Assembly: GCF_027942865.1 (NCBI RefSeq)
Contig: NC_134515.1
Location: forward strand, 10,345,339 to 10,409,338
Origin: Odontesthes bonariensis
Taxonomy: Eukaryota > Chordata > Actinopteri > Atheriniformes > Atherinopsidae
Direction of reading: 5' to 3'
DNA: 64,000 nt
A model generated the notes under the pieces. That model saw only the letters and a list, made by a program, of their open reading frames with translations. It was not told where the DNA came from and did not search any database. The stretch's first letter is position 1. Every line of letters starts with the position of its first letter. The position numbers and the translations under genes were made by a program. Of the stretch, positions 36,181 through 46,896 are shown in pieces.

Positions 36181-37855
36181 ACCGCCGGCACTACGCCCAA
36201 AATCGAACGCTGCACGTCATGTTGCAAACTGTTTCACTGCCCTCTGTGCCTACAATTTAAACCAGCAAAACTGTCCAAGCTGCAGAGCCACTTAGAGGCA
36301 CATACAAAAGGTGGCATTTTATTTAAAGGTAAGCATAATGTATTTGTCTGTTTGTTTGTACTCATAAGTATTAGCCAACGCTACTAACTTCTGGCAGGTT
36401 GTGGTTTGGTTTGTAAAAGGGTAAAAGGAAAATGAAGGGAATGTAGGTTGCAGTGAAGAACATCTGACACCTCACTTTCTGTCTTTTAGAAACCTATCCC
36501 AGTCACTAAATCCTGGCAACTGGACAGAGAAAACTGGACTACAAATTCAGGTAAGAGTATAAAGTATGTATAATGCATGTATTCATATTGATAGTTGAGT
36601 ACTTTAATACTGTGAAATAATAATTACAAAACTGACTTCTTTCTGATATCTAGGGTTTTCCACGACAACCATATGGGATTGACTGTGGCATCTTCATGCT
36701 GATGGTAGTAGACATCATTTGTTATATATTAATTATTTGTGTAATATCATCCTCATGGAAAATTTTGACCTTGTAAGGTGAGACTGCAAAGATTTTGTTA
36801 TTTGACTTGAAGTTGACAAGACGTTTTTATTTATTTATATTGTTTAATCATTTTTTGAGCTATGGAAAGCTGTTCGCCCACTGGACAGATGGATCAAAAG
36901 CCCTTCTGCGAGGTGAGGTGCCACCAGTGTTTAGGCTGAAAAGGACGATTGGTGACATTACTGAGGTCAGATTTTTTTTTATTTTGGTTGAGTTCTGTCT
37001 GAATTTTTCTTTTGTTTCTGGTCAGAAAAAATATTTTTTTGTACTGAAATTGTGGGGTCACTTTAAAGAATATGCCATTCACAAGATAAGGTCAGACCTG
37101 CTGTCTGCAATTTATAAATAAAGTGTCTAGATAATGTGTGATTGGATTTGACATTTGTTGAGCTCTCCAATGGTTCTAGGTAGACCTATTAGAGGAGGGC
37201 AATGATGGGATCTTCACTCTTTTTTTTTATAGCTTGTGTTTTTAATATTAAAACTTATCATTTTGCTTATCTATATTTTCAGGAAGAAGAGCAGCAGGCA
37301 GAGGACTCCAAGAGAGCCAGACTTGCTGATGTGGACACACCAGTGGAAGGCGTAAGCTTTTGCACAGTATCTATTGGTCAGATACTGTTGGTGTGGCAGC
37401 TATAGTACAGACATCTTTCTTTCTGTCTTTTCCATAGGACTCGGTTGAAAATCGCATTCTTCAAAATTGCAGACATGCAGCAGAGTGGGCTGAGGCCAAC
37501 AAACCACTGTTGTCTGCCAGAGTGGACCTGCCTGACGTTCTGGGCATGGGGGAAGAGGAACAGGCAGAGGCTGCTCTACAACCCGGGCCCCAACTTCCTC
37601 CGTCTCCTCCTTCCCTTCTCTCGCTCTTCTACATCAGCCAGCCTGCAGTGCTCTGAGCTGGGCAGCTACGCTTCCCACCTCCACATCACCAAGTCCTCTA
37701 GCGGCCTGCTGGAAGGCACCGAGTCAGGGTTCCCCTCCCAGGATCCACTGGGAGATGACGACGTCTTTGAAGCTGATCAGTTACATGTTAAACTTTCAAA
37801 ACTACAGAAACTGGTCTTCTCAGTTCCCAAAAGAGTGTGTTACATTAGGAGGTGA
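36163..37855 (+). pseudogene. Decayed Ulp1/C48-protease-like multi-exon gene
   Basis: Exon-like pieces follow one another. At 36163-36330 is a Cys/His-rich frame (CTSCCKLFHCPLCLQF, then SHLEAHTKG). At 36490-36551 is a piece ending in a GTAAGA donor (NPGNWTEKTGLQIQ). From 36654 comes GFPRQPYGIDCGIFMLM, the Gln and Asp-Cys-Gly catalytic block of Ulp1/SENP cysteine proteases. At 36860-36960 is a piece WTDGSKALLRGEVPPVF, and from 37283 an acidic piece EEEQQAEDSKRARLADVD. A last frame at 37439-37660 ends at a stop. The catalytic His region is not evident, so it is probably inactive. With the THAP exon upstream it may be one transposon-derived gene. Confidence 0.5.
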
Positions 37856-38900
37856 TGCAACACAGGGGAAAAAACACGCTCTTGTCCCAACAGTTTTTAA
37901 ACATTTTGCTGACAATCGGTTAAAGATGAGCACTTATTTATATATTTCACTCCCACACTGAAACTTTTCTACAATTGTAGGATTCCTGAGATTATTTGTA
38001 GAATATTTATTTCTTTGCACATTGTCTTTTTATTGACACAATTAGAGAGAGTCTCAGCTGACTTGCAACATATCCTCCAGTTTTCTATCCTCTCTTTTTG
38101 ATCCTTCATTTCTCCTGTCATCTTCTTGTTTGCGCTCTCTTGCCAAGTTTTGTGTTGACTGTATTCTTTGGCTCCCGTAGGATTTGTCACTGTGAAGGGG
38201 ATGACGAGAGTCCTCTGATCACGCCGTGCCACTGCAGGGGGAGCCTGCGCTGTGAGCTCTGTAAATATGAGTTAATCATGGAGACGAAGCTCAAACCTCT
38301 GCGCAAGGTAAGACTGTACATTTTCATCCGAAGTGAAACACAAAAGGTGACTCATGCTCGCATTCATTAGTTCACTCACAGTTGATAAATAGCTGCTCTA
38401 TTTTCAAGTGTCCTAACTAATTTCAAATCCCTTTGTTATGAAGCTAAAAATGGCAACAACAAAGAAGCTTGTCTGTAATCTGCCACAGAGATAACCCAAG
38501 TCTGACTCTGGGCTTTGAAGTGATTTTCATAAGCGGAACTTGATAGGCAGAATGGGGATTCATTTTAAATGGTTTAGATGAAGCATACTTGGCTCAAAGG
38601 TTCTTATCAATCAGTGGCCTGGAGATAGCAGGACACTCTAATTAAAATTCTTCTACCCCTCGTTAGCTGCACAAAAGGCCTTAAACAAATATTTATTTGT
38701 TCACAGCAATCTTACAGAGATGACAAAGTTTGACCTTAAATGCTGTTTTCATCTCTGACATGAAAAAAGACAGATTTTTTAAAAAATTTTCTTCAAAGAA
38801 TCACAATTTATTGTGTGTGCGTTTGCCTGTTTCCATGTCATAGAATACATCCACTGCATTGACATGAACTAAACATTGTACACATTAAATGCTGAATTAA

Positions 38901-40641
38901 CCCTTTAGGCGCCAAAGTCGCAATATTGCGACAAGAAGCGGTGTTGACTTTAACAGACGATAGAGCCAAGCAGAGTGTCAAATTTGCCTTATACTCCCGT
39001 CCACTTGTTGGCAGACATCCCCAACTTATACTTTGGGTCGGAATACGTCACACTGTAATGTAAAATGTTCGAGGAAGTCCATTCCAAGTTGTAGGAGAAA
39101 AAAACTGAGAAATTGTGCCACGGATCTTGATTGCTGAAGCGGTATTGCTGGATTACAAGAGTTAGAGACAAAATAAATAAAAGATGACAGGGAAAAAGTT
39201 TACTTATAGTGATGTGATGGGTTTCCTGTTCGCCGATTCTGATTCAGAAGGGGAAAATCTTTGTTTTGGAGATGACGGTCGGTCAACTAGTGAGCTCGCT
39301 GGTGCGTCTTTGCATGGCAATGGCGGTGCTGGGCAAAGCGAGGAAAATTGGAAAGGCTACTAGGAGTGTTGGTATTCGTAGGGGGGCTGGTGGGAATGGT
39401 GGGAACAGTGTAGGTGAGAGTGGCGCTGGGACAAGCGTGAGTGTCAATTCTTTCTAGCCTACCGTGCTAGCCATGGTGCTTTACTGCGCGTCAATGCTGC
39501 GGCTGTGCAACGCACCAATGTCTCCAAAGCACAAAACACTACATTTTCCAACTCTTTGCCAAACACAAGCAGGGGTAAACGGGGACTTAGTGTCCATAGA
39601 AGGGTTGGTGGGTGTCGGATTTGCCGCAGGGGTCTGAATAGGGCGGAAAGTAGCGAAGATGAAGCGTTGCTAAATGGGAGAGGGGGTGAGAGGAATGAAC
39701 GTGGCCGGAGTGCCCGTGGGAGAGGCAGCAGGGGGAGGCTAAACAGGGCTGGTAATGGTGACTGGGTCTTTTTGAGAGATGAGGAAGTTTTACAGGAATG
39801 GATAAAACCCTTTGATGAGGCAGTTGGCTATCGTGGTGATAGAGAAATTCAGACTGAATCACAACCTCTCGATTTTCTGTCCCTCTTGGTGTTTACATGT
39901 GTTTGCTACTATATGGCACAGCAGTGGTCAAAATGTACAATTCTTAGTTTTATTATACTGTTTTCCTGTTCATTTGTTATGTGGTTAGCATAACAAAGGG
40001 ACAGGGAATAATCTGTCTAAACAGTTTCAACATCCATTCAAAATATCAATCTTGAAAGTTGGCCGCCACTATCTGGTGTCAAAGTATGCAAATTAGATTA
40101 GTAAATTATTCCCCACATACACTAAGGGTGATTCTCAATATTGTGTGCCAACTGTCTGTGTGCTGTGCCTTGCCATGAGAGGTTTCACACTCTAAAGAAC
40201 TACAAACTGTAATCTGGATAGATGGGCACAGATAAGGCCTCTACTTCTGAAAAACGCCTGCTGTTTATATGAGTTTTGTGGTATAATAATGGTTATAATT
40301 TGCAACATTTGGCTTACAATTCACTGTTTGCTTGTCCATTTGATATGTGGATAACATAACAGATGGATGGAGGGGTGGATATGATGAAAAAAGTTCAACA
40401 CTATCAACAATATCATTTATTTCCTGAGAATTATCGAAAATCCAAAATGGCCGCCACCATATGACGTCATAATATGCAAAATAGATAGGAAAATTTACGA
40501 CCTACATGAAATTCAGGTCATTCCCAATATGTTTCTCATTTACACTTTGTCTCTATCTCTAACCATTTAGAAGCCACAGCCTTTTGAAATTTAGATGTCA
40601 AAATCTAGTCTTTTTTTAAAAAAAACCTGGCGCCTAAAGGG
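38901..40641 (+). mobile_element. piggyBac element with transposase relic
   Basis: Flanked by TTAA (38897-38900, 40642-40645). Exact terminal inverted repeats CCCTTTAGGCGCCA and TGGCGCCTAAAGGG (one extra base in the spacing). A perfect 16-bp palindrome GTCGCAATATTGCGAC lies at 38917-38932, just inside the left end. The right third contains two similar sub-blocks (about 39960-40170 and 40330-40530), each with a TGGCCGCCAC motif. It sits between the two MARCH exons. Confidence 0.92.
39184..39993 (+). pseudogene. piggyBac transposase N-terminal relic
   Basis: Begins MTGKKFTYSDVMGFLFADSD, an acidic N-terminus of piggyBac type, and breaks by frameshift near 39360. In another frame an Arg/Gly-rich stretch (ARGRGSRGRLNRAG) leads to FDEAVGYRGDREIQTE and SQPLDFLSLLVFTC, the start of the piggyBac catalytic region. 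All of the DDD core beyond that is absent. Confidence 0.65.
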
Positions 40642-41180
40642 TTAAAACAACAGAATTTAATGCCATAAAATTTGATTAAAAAAAATAAGATGTGTTAAAA
40701 CATGTTTTCCCTTCAACACTAATCAACATCTTTGGAGAAAAAAAATGCCACATTGCGCATATTTATGCTAAATAAATTGGAGTTTAAGGAAGCTACTTCA
40801 TATCTACCTACCCTGTTGGCTTCAAGCCATCCTTCTCTCCGTGTTCCCTCTTTTGTGCATTTTGACCTGTTGAACTTGAGTACACATTAAGTACATGTTT
40901 TAGTCTCTATACAGTTTCACTCCATTTCATCTTGAGTACTTTTTGTTTTTTGCACTCCGGTTTGACTTTTGCACATGTTTCTCTTTTTGTTTCTTCTCTG
41001 CTCCTCAGGAATCCTGGAAAGGCTTGTGGTGGCCATCGGCGTTACTGGTGTACTGGTTTCTTTCAATTATCTCCAGTGCCATTTCTACATCCATCTATGG
41101 AAGAGACTCAAGGCTTACAATCAGGTCATACATGTGCAGAACCGGCCTCTGGAAAACAAGGAGGCGCTGGCCCCTCGAAG

Positions 41181-42360
41181 AGTTCGAAACAGAATGAGTT
41201 CTGCCCCTCCACCACTCCTCTTATACTCGCCCCTCCCCTCCCTGTTTTTCTTCGAACTGTTCTTTTTAAAGTTTTTGGTATTCTGTTTATAAAGTTAGTG
41301 TTTTTAAATAATTAAAAATGTCATATACCCTGTATGTACATAGTTCTGTTCTTAATGTGTGTTGCTCCCCACTTCCCCTTCCCCTGGAAAAACAATAATT
41401 TATAAATTAAAAAAAAATTAAAAAAGTTATGTAAGTTTTTGTTTTCTATCATTAAGTTCCCAATTAGGTCCTAATAAATAATATATATATTTTTTTTCAT
41501 TCTGATCACCTCTTTAATCATTAATGATGTATTACAATTCTTGAATCCGGTTTTTAGTCAATAACCATAGCCAACCTTTATTAATTAATAAAGTTGTTTT
41601 TAAAAACCAAATTAACTATGTTAATGTTGTCTTTATTGAGTATATAGGGTTAGAACATTAAAATGTTTGCACCCCACCATCCATTATGGAGACGGGGTCC
41701 ATAAAACCAAAACCCCCACACACACATATCTATATACATATCCATTTATATTCACACATCCCCTTATCTTTATTGTACATGATTTATATACTGTATATAT
41801 ATATCCACACATATACACAGTTATTATTTATTAGGATATAGGGGTAAGTGCCACTTTAAATGTACATATTCATCACCCTTAACAATGATTCATATTTCCG
41901 AAAACTTCGGCTACACCCCCATTTTCAATCAATACATTACACAGAAACCAATTTATTGGGAAACGGTACCGTTAGTAAATGACATTCTGAATTAATTTAA
42001 AAGGTGAAAGGTGTCTTCTTCAGGCCACTAGAGCAGGAAAATAAAATTAAAACAAGCTGGCTGGAAGTAGAAGCATAGAGATGTCGTCTCTTAGAGAGTT
42101 CGAAGCAGAATGAGTTCTGGCCCTCCTTCCACTCTTCTTATACTCGCCCCTCCCCTCCCTGTTTTTATTCGAACTATTCTTTTTAAAGGGAGTTTTTCTA
42201 TTCTGTTTTTAAAGTTAGTGTTTTTAAATAATTAAAAATGTTATAAGTTTTTGTTTTCTATCATTAAATTCCCAATTAGGTCCTAATAAATAATATATAT
42301 ATTTGTTTTTATTCTAATCACCTTTTTAATCATTAATGATGTTTTACAATTCTTGTCAAA
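41181..42360 (-). mobile_element. Penelope-like element pLTR/3' region, antisense units
   Basis: A unit beginning GAGTTCGAA(G/A)CAGAATGAG at 41185 and again at 42097 carries TATACTCGCCCCTCCCC, a TAATCATTAATGATGT block and AATTCTTGAATCCGG. The same sequence lies inverted at the 3' end of the Penelope-like copy at 54110-54183, so these units are antisense pieces. Further copies lie at 47998-50548. The tandem arrangement fits the pseudo-LTRs of Penelope-like elements. Confidence 0.65.
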
Positions 42361-42453
42361 TGGTGGGTTTGACAAGCTCAACCGCCTACACCGATCCCTC
42401 CCGGTGTCCCAGAAACGTATGCTGGACCTCCGCCTCACGTCAGTCTTCTCGTT

Positions 42454-43086
42454 GTGCGTCATCTGCCGAGACACGTGCTCTACAAGCTGGCTGATGACAT
42501 CCCTACTGCACTCGCAGTGTCCAAGAAGAGGCCTCCTCGGAAGCAGGAGGAAGTCACCACAACACACACAGCAGATGCACCGCAGCTGACCACCCAAAGC
42601 CAGGGGCACTTCCAGCAGCAGCTGTTTGCAGTATCTCCACCGGACACGCTCACACGCAGAACCTGCAGACACTACCAGGATCTGCAGATTGACAGCTATC
42701 CGGGGGCCACCTTCCGCCACGCTGAGGCCGTCCTCCGAAAGGCCCTCAGCAACAAGGTTGTGCAAACTGTTATCCTGGCTTTTGGGATTAACAGCAAGAG
42801 CCAGAAACCCCACAGCACAACCATCAGACAACTCCAGGGTGCTCTGAGGGTAGCCCAAAAGAAGTTCCCTCAAGCCACCATTCTCGTCCCTGAAATTAAC
42901 TACTCAGATACCCTCCCTCACAAAGAAAAGGCCAACCTGAGGGTTCTGAATACTTATATCATAAATAACTGTGATTATATCCCCCAGATTCCCAGCCATG
43001 ACTTCAAGACCAACAGGGATGGCATCCACTGGTCCCGCCAAACCGCCCAGAAAAGGCTTGACCACTGGCTCTCCCAGGTAAACTGA
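42454..43086 (+). CDS. SGNH/GDSL-esterase-like ORF of a Penelope-like element
   Basis: A 210-codon open frame ending at TGA just 5' of the Penelope reverse transcriptase region. The C-terminal 130 residues read like a SGNH-hydrolase fold: QIDSYPGATFRHAEAVL, then TVILAFGINSKSQ (the Gly/Asn oxyanion block), TILVPEINYSDTLPHKEK and FKTNRDGIHWSRQTA with the Asp-x-x-His catalytic pair. The N-terminal nucleophile Ser block is not clear. The first 80 residues are basic and low complexity. Related esterase-like ORFs occur in LINE ORF1s. Here it is placed as ORF1 of the Penelope copy. The frame may extend 5' to about 42370. Confidence 0.6.
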   Translation: MRHLPRHVLYKLADDIPTALAVSKKRPPRKQEEVTTTHTADAPQLTTQSQGHFQQQLFAVSPPDTLTRRTCRHYQDLQIDSYPGATFRHAEAVLRKALSNKVVQTVILAFGINSKSQKPHSTTIRQLQGALRVAQKKFPQATILVPEINYSDTLPHKEKANLRVLNTYIINNCDYIPQIPSHDFKTNRDGIHWSRQTAQKRLDHWLSQVN

Positions 43087-43385
43087 GTGTCCCTGATAGC
43101 CTGTTTTTTCAGGAGGGGTTTAAGAATGTCATGATTTTATCAAAAAAATACTAAATTAACTATTCCCCAACTCACTCTGCTCAACAGAGGCCTACATTTT
43201 ATTCCCACCAGGGGCAGTAATAAAAACATCCGACAGCAAACCAGATTAGACCTACAAAATTACCACAGAAGACTTAAAATGATGGAATATTACAAAGACA
43301 AAACAGACTCAAAAACAACCCTTTATCTAATCTAATTGGACCCCCCAGAGGCAAATTTGCCCTTGAGTTTGAAAAAATTGATTAA

Positions 43386-45154
43386 AGGGGAACTGCGGTA
43401 TTTTCAACATTAAGCCTCTTTTCTGAGTCGTCTGCAATGTTTTAGAACCCCCCTCACCGCTTTTTTGATGTTTACTGCTGTCTCTGGTATTTGCCTAAAT
43501 TTGATTCTTCTCAACCTGCTTCAGAATGGCAAGTCATGCGCATGTCTAGAAAGGTCCGTAAAAGCACAATAAACGTCTGTTTTCAAAATAATCAACTCAC
43601 TGGAGTGGTTACTGGTGTGCACTGGTAATCCATATCAAATTTCGTGGCGAAAAGTTGCTTCTGTCGTGTTTTATTTGACATTTTGTACTGGATGTTCGTT
43701 GATATTACTCCGCAACCGCTAAGAAAATAGTGCGAGCATGAACGAGCTGCCAAATAAAACACGACGGAAGCAACTTTTCGCCACAAAATTTGATATGGAT
43801 TACCAGTGCACACCAGTAACCACTCCGGTGAGTTGATGATTTTGCAGGCATGCAAACTTGCCACCTTTTTTAAATCAAAATGGGTCATTCTTCTGAATCG
43901 CGTAGATCTGAGGAGATAAAAAAATTTGGGGGGGGGGGGGTTGAGCATGTCAACTAGCGAGTGGAACTGTGAACCTCAAAACTACACTAGACCTATCACC
44001 GCCGCTCTCTTCTCGTGACAACAAATGACTGACAAGAGTGGCGTGTGGAAATTGCGACAAGGACAGGTAAGGGATTAATGTTTACAGTTGTTGACTTCTG
44101 AAGCTAAAATAATACAAACTGATGTCCTGAAATAGTCTTCATAACGAATTGTGTCGTTAGATCAATTCATGTGCTTGGAATAGTGTCTTTAATACAAGTG
44201 TCAGCTAAATGTCTTGATAACAGACTTGAAATAGTCTACAATTCCTCGATATTTCACCGCCTCACGGAACGCTGTTTGTGTTATTGCTACTCGAGGTAAC
44301 TGTAGAGTGGCTAACTAGCGCCTTCCACACAAGTTCAGGGCTTTGCTAATACTTTTAGCCAACGTCAATGGAGACCTTAATTGTCGCCGGACTTGGCTTT
44401 TTAACGAGGTATGCCCCTTCATAATACCCTCCGATAATCACGGAAAGGGAACATTTTGCCCATTTGAGGAGGTCGTTTCATTCGTCGTGAGTTTATCAAT
44501 GCAGAGTCCGGAGAGCTCTGCCACAGGTCGTATTTGAGAGTGCGACCCCCATCCCCTCGCTGTTCGCCCACACCCCCGTTGATGATGACAGCCTACAGGT
44601 GTACTCGTGTTCATCCAGTATGATGCACCATCAATCGAAGTTAAAAGGGGCACAATGTAGGATTACGTAGTGCTCGTGGCATGCCTGTGAGCTCCTAGTG
44701 CAGGCCAAAAAGGAAAAAAAAAAAACTTTTTATGCTGTTGAACTGTAAAACTGTAAAAATACTGTTGATCCCATGATGTTTTTTCTATAGTTTACCAATA
44801 AAAACTTGCATATGGTAAGTTATTTTGTAGTGTATTTATTAATTCAATAGTTGCACTTATAACACAAACTACGAAATCCACTTTTCCGCACGTGCCGTGT
44901 GTCCGCGTACCCTTGTCACCTTTTTCACCCCTGACCAGTTTGCATGCCTGATTTTGAAAACGGACGTTTATTGTGCTTTTACGGACCTTTCTAGACATGC
45001 GCATGACTTGCCGTTCTGAAGCAGGTTGAGAAGAATCAAAATTAGGCAAATACCGGAGACAGCAGTAAACATCAAAAAAGCGGTGAGGGGGGTTCAAAAA
45101 CATTGCAGACGACTCAGAAAAGAGGCGTAATGTTGAAAATACCACAGTTCCCCT
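43386..45154. mobile_element. TTAA-flanked (Kolobok-type) element with ~205-bp inverted repeats
   Basis: TTAA at 43382-43385 and 45155-45158. Starts AGGGGAACTGCGGTATTTTC and ends with its inverse. Terminal inverted repeats span about 43386-43592 and 44948-45154. A second internal hairpin has arms of about 95 bp (43596-43690 and 43752-43848). A poly-G run lies at 43926-43939. AGGG start plus TTAA favours Kolobok, with piggyBac as alternative. No transposase domain recognised. Confidence 0.85.
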
Positions 45155-45370
45155 TTAATTCAGACTTAAACCACTTTGAAAACTGTTTCCAGGCCTCCCC
45201 AATTCAACTCCAGAAGAAAACGGAGCCCTCAAGGAACTAAAAAAAAATAAAGATCTGATCATTAAACCTGCCGACAAAGGCAGCGTGGTGGTGGTGATGG
45301 ACACGGAGCAGTATCTGTGGGAAGGATACAAACAATTGAGAAACGAGAAACACTGTAAAAAACTAAAAAA

Positions 45371-45567
45371 AGGGCGGTCGGTGGCGTAGTGGGTTAAGCA
45401 GCCGCCCCATGTACAGAGGCTACAGTCCTCACTGCAGCTGGCCCCGGTTCGAATCCCGCACCGGACGGCCCTGTGCTGCATGTCTTCCCCCTCTCTCTGC
45501 CCCCTGCTTCCTGTCTCTCTCCAACTGTCCTATCATTAAAGGCATAAAAAGCCCCCCCAAAAAAAAG
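45371..45567 (+). mobile_element. tRNA-derived SINE
   Basis: About 197 bp with RNA polymerase III promoter elements: A box TGGCGTAGTGGG (about 45382) and B box GGTTCGAATCC (45446-45456). It has a pyrimidine-rich body and an A-rich tail. The flanking AAACTAAAAAAA-type direct repeats (about 45359-45370 and 45569-45580) are the target duplication. Inserted in the Penelope reverse transcriptase. Confidence 0.88.
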
Positions 45568-46896
45568 AAAACTAAAAAAAACGATCTATTTGAATACATT
45601 AATCCAAATTGTGCCTATCTTCCAAAAATTGTATGAGAAAAAATTCATCAATGCAAAATAAAGAAACTACCTAATTGGAAACTCAGAACCTAGACCCAGA
45701 CAGTTTTATTTACTCACCAAAATTCACAAGGAGCCCGCTAACTGGAGCAAACCTTTCCAAATTCCCCCGGGCGGCCGATCGTGTCTGACTGAAGCAGTGA
45801 GACCTACAGGTCAGCTGAGTTTATAGACTATTATCTGAACCCATTGGCCACTCAGCACCAAAGTTACATCAAAGATACATATGATTTCATTAACAAAGTG
45901 AAAAAGACAAACATCCCCACTAATTCGATGCTATTCACAATCGACGTGGACAGTTTATATACCAACATTGACATCCAAGAAGGCATTCAATCAATTCAAA
46001 ACATATTCTCAAAATTTTATGACAAATAAAGACCAGACAAAGAACTGCTACAATTATTAGAGATCAATCTGACCAAAAATGACTTTGAATTTTATGGACA
46101 ATACTTCCTACAGATAAAAGGCCCGGCCATGGGCAAGAAATTTGCCCCTGCATATGCAGACATTTTTATGGCTGAATGGGAAACTGCTGCACTGGAGAAA
46201 TGTGATAAGAAGCCCCTCTATTATTATAGATACCTGGACGACATCTGGGGCATCTGGACCCACTCACAGGATGATTTTAACACATTCCTAGACATTTTGA
46301 ATAACCACAATCCCTCTATTAAATTAAAATCCACAACACATAATGATTCCATTAACTTCTTGGACACAACCACCTTTAAAGGACAAAATTTTACACATAA
46401 CAACCAATTGGACATCAAAGTTTATTTCAAAGACACAGACACACATGCACTATTGCACAAAAACAGCTTTCACCCAAAACACACATTTGCAGGACTCATA
46501 AAGTCCCAACTTCTCAGATTCCACAGAATCTGCACACAAAAGGAGGATTTCCAGCTCACCACCAAAGTGCTGTACCATTCTTTGTCCACCAGAGGGTGCG
46601 GTAGGACCTTTCTTAGATCTTGCTTCAAAACATTTCTCCGGTCTAATCCCATCCTGCTCCCAACTGCTCTCCCGTTTGTCACCACCTACTCACCGTCCAC
46701 TGTAACCCTGGTGGGAATAATCAGACAGAATTTCAAAACCCTTATGAAAGGCAAGCAGACGGAAAATGATCAGAGGATCATTGCTGCTTTTAGAAAAAAC
46801 AAAAACTTCAGAGATTACCTGGTGAGAGCCAAGGTCCAGCCCCGTGAGGTGAGCAAGCCGGCTGCCAGTCACAGTTACTTCAGGCAACAGACCTGA

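Larger units (their letters stand above)
38181..41180 (+). pseudogene. MARCH1/8-like RING-CH ubiquitin ligase, broken
   Basis: Two exon-like blocks match MARCH1/MARCH8 membrane E3 ligases. Block 1 (38181-38307, CCCGTAG acceptor, GTAAGA donor) reads [18 protein letters not shown], then [19 protein letters not shown]. The stretch that normally follows GSL, containing the His and Cys ligands of the RING-CH, is missing in frame (about 18 residues). Block 2 (41009-41180, after CTCCTCAG) reads [16 protein letters not shown], a membrane segment, then [19 protein letters not shown] short in-frame loss follows GILE. The exon encoding the first membrane segment is not found between the blocks; a piggyBac element occupies 38901-40641. 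The 3' end runs into Penelope-derived repeat. In the intact family the protein ubiquitinates surface receptors such as MHC-II from endosomal membranes. Confidence 0.75.
43160..46896 (+). pseudogene. Penelope-like reverse transcriptase, copy 1 (interrupted)
   Basis: Coding pieces: 43160-43385 (LLNRGLHFIPTRGSNKN), 45155-45370 (DLIIKPADKGSVVVVMD) and 45581-46896. The last has FTIDVDSLYTNIDIQEGI, GPAMGKKFAPAYADIFMAEW and YYRYLDDIWGIWTHSQDDF with the YLDD catalytic motif, then FRKNKNFRDYLVRAKVQP. That order is diagnostic of Penelope-like elements. It is split by a TTAA-type DNA transposon (43386-45154) and a SINE (45371-45567), and has stops (for example at 46027). The GIY-YIG endonuclease expected after LVRAKV is missing. 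Confidence 0.88.

Noticed and set aside
45371-45567. Possible functional tRNA gene because of A and B boxes
   Set aside because: No cloverleaf acceptor stem; A-rich tail and target duplication show a SINE.
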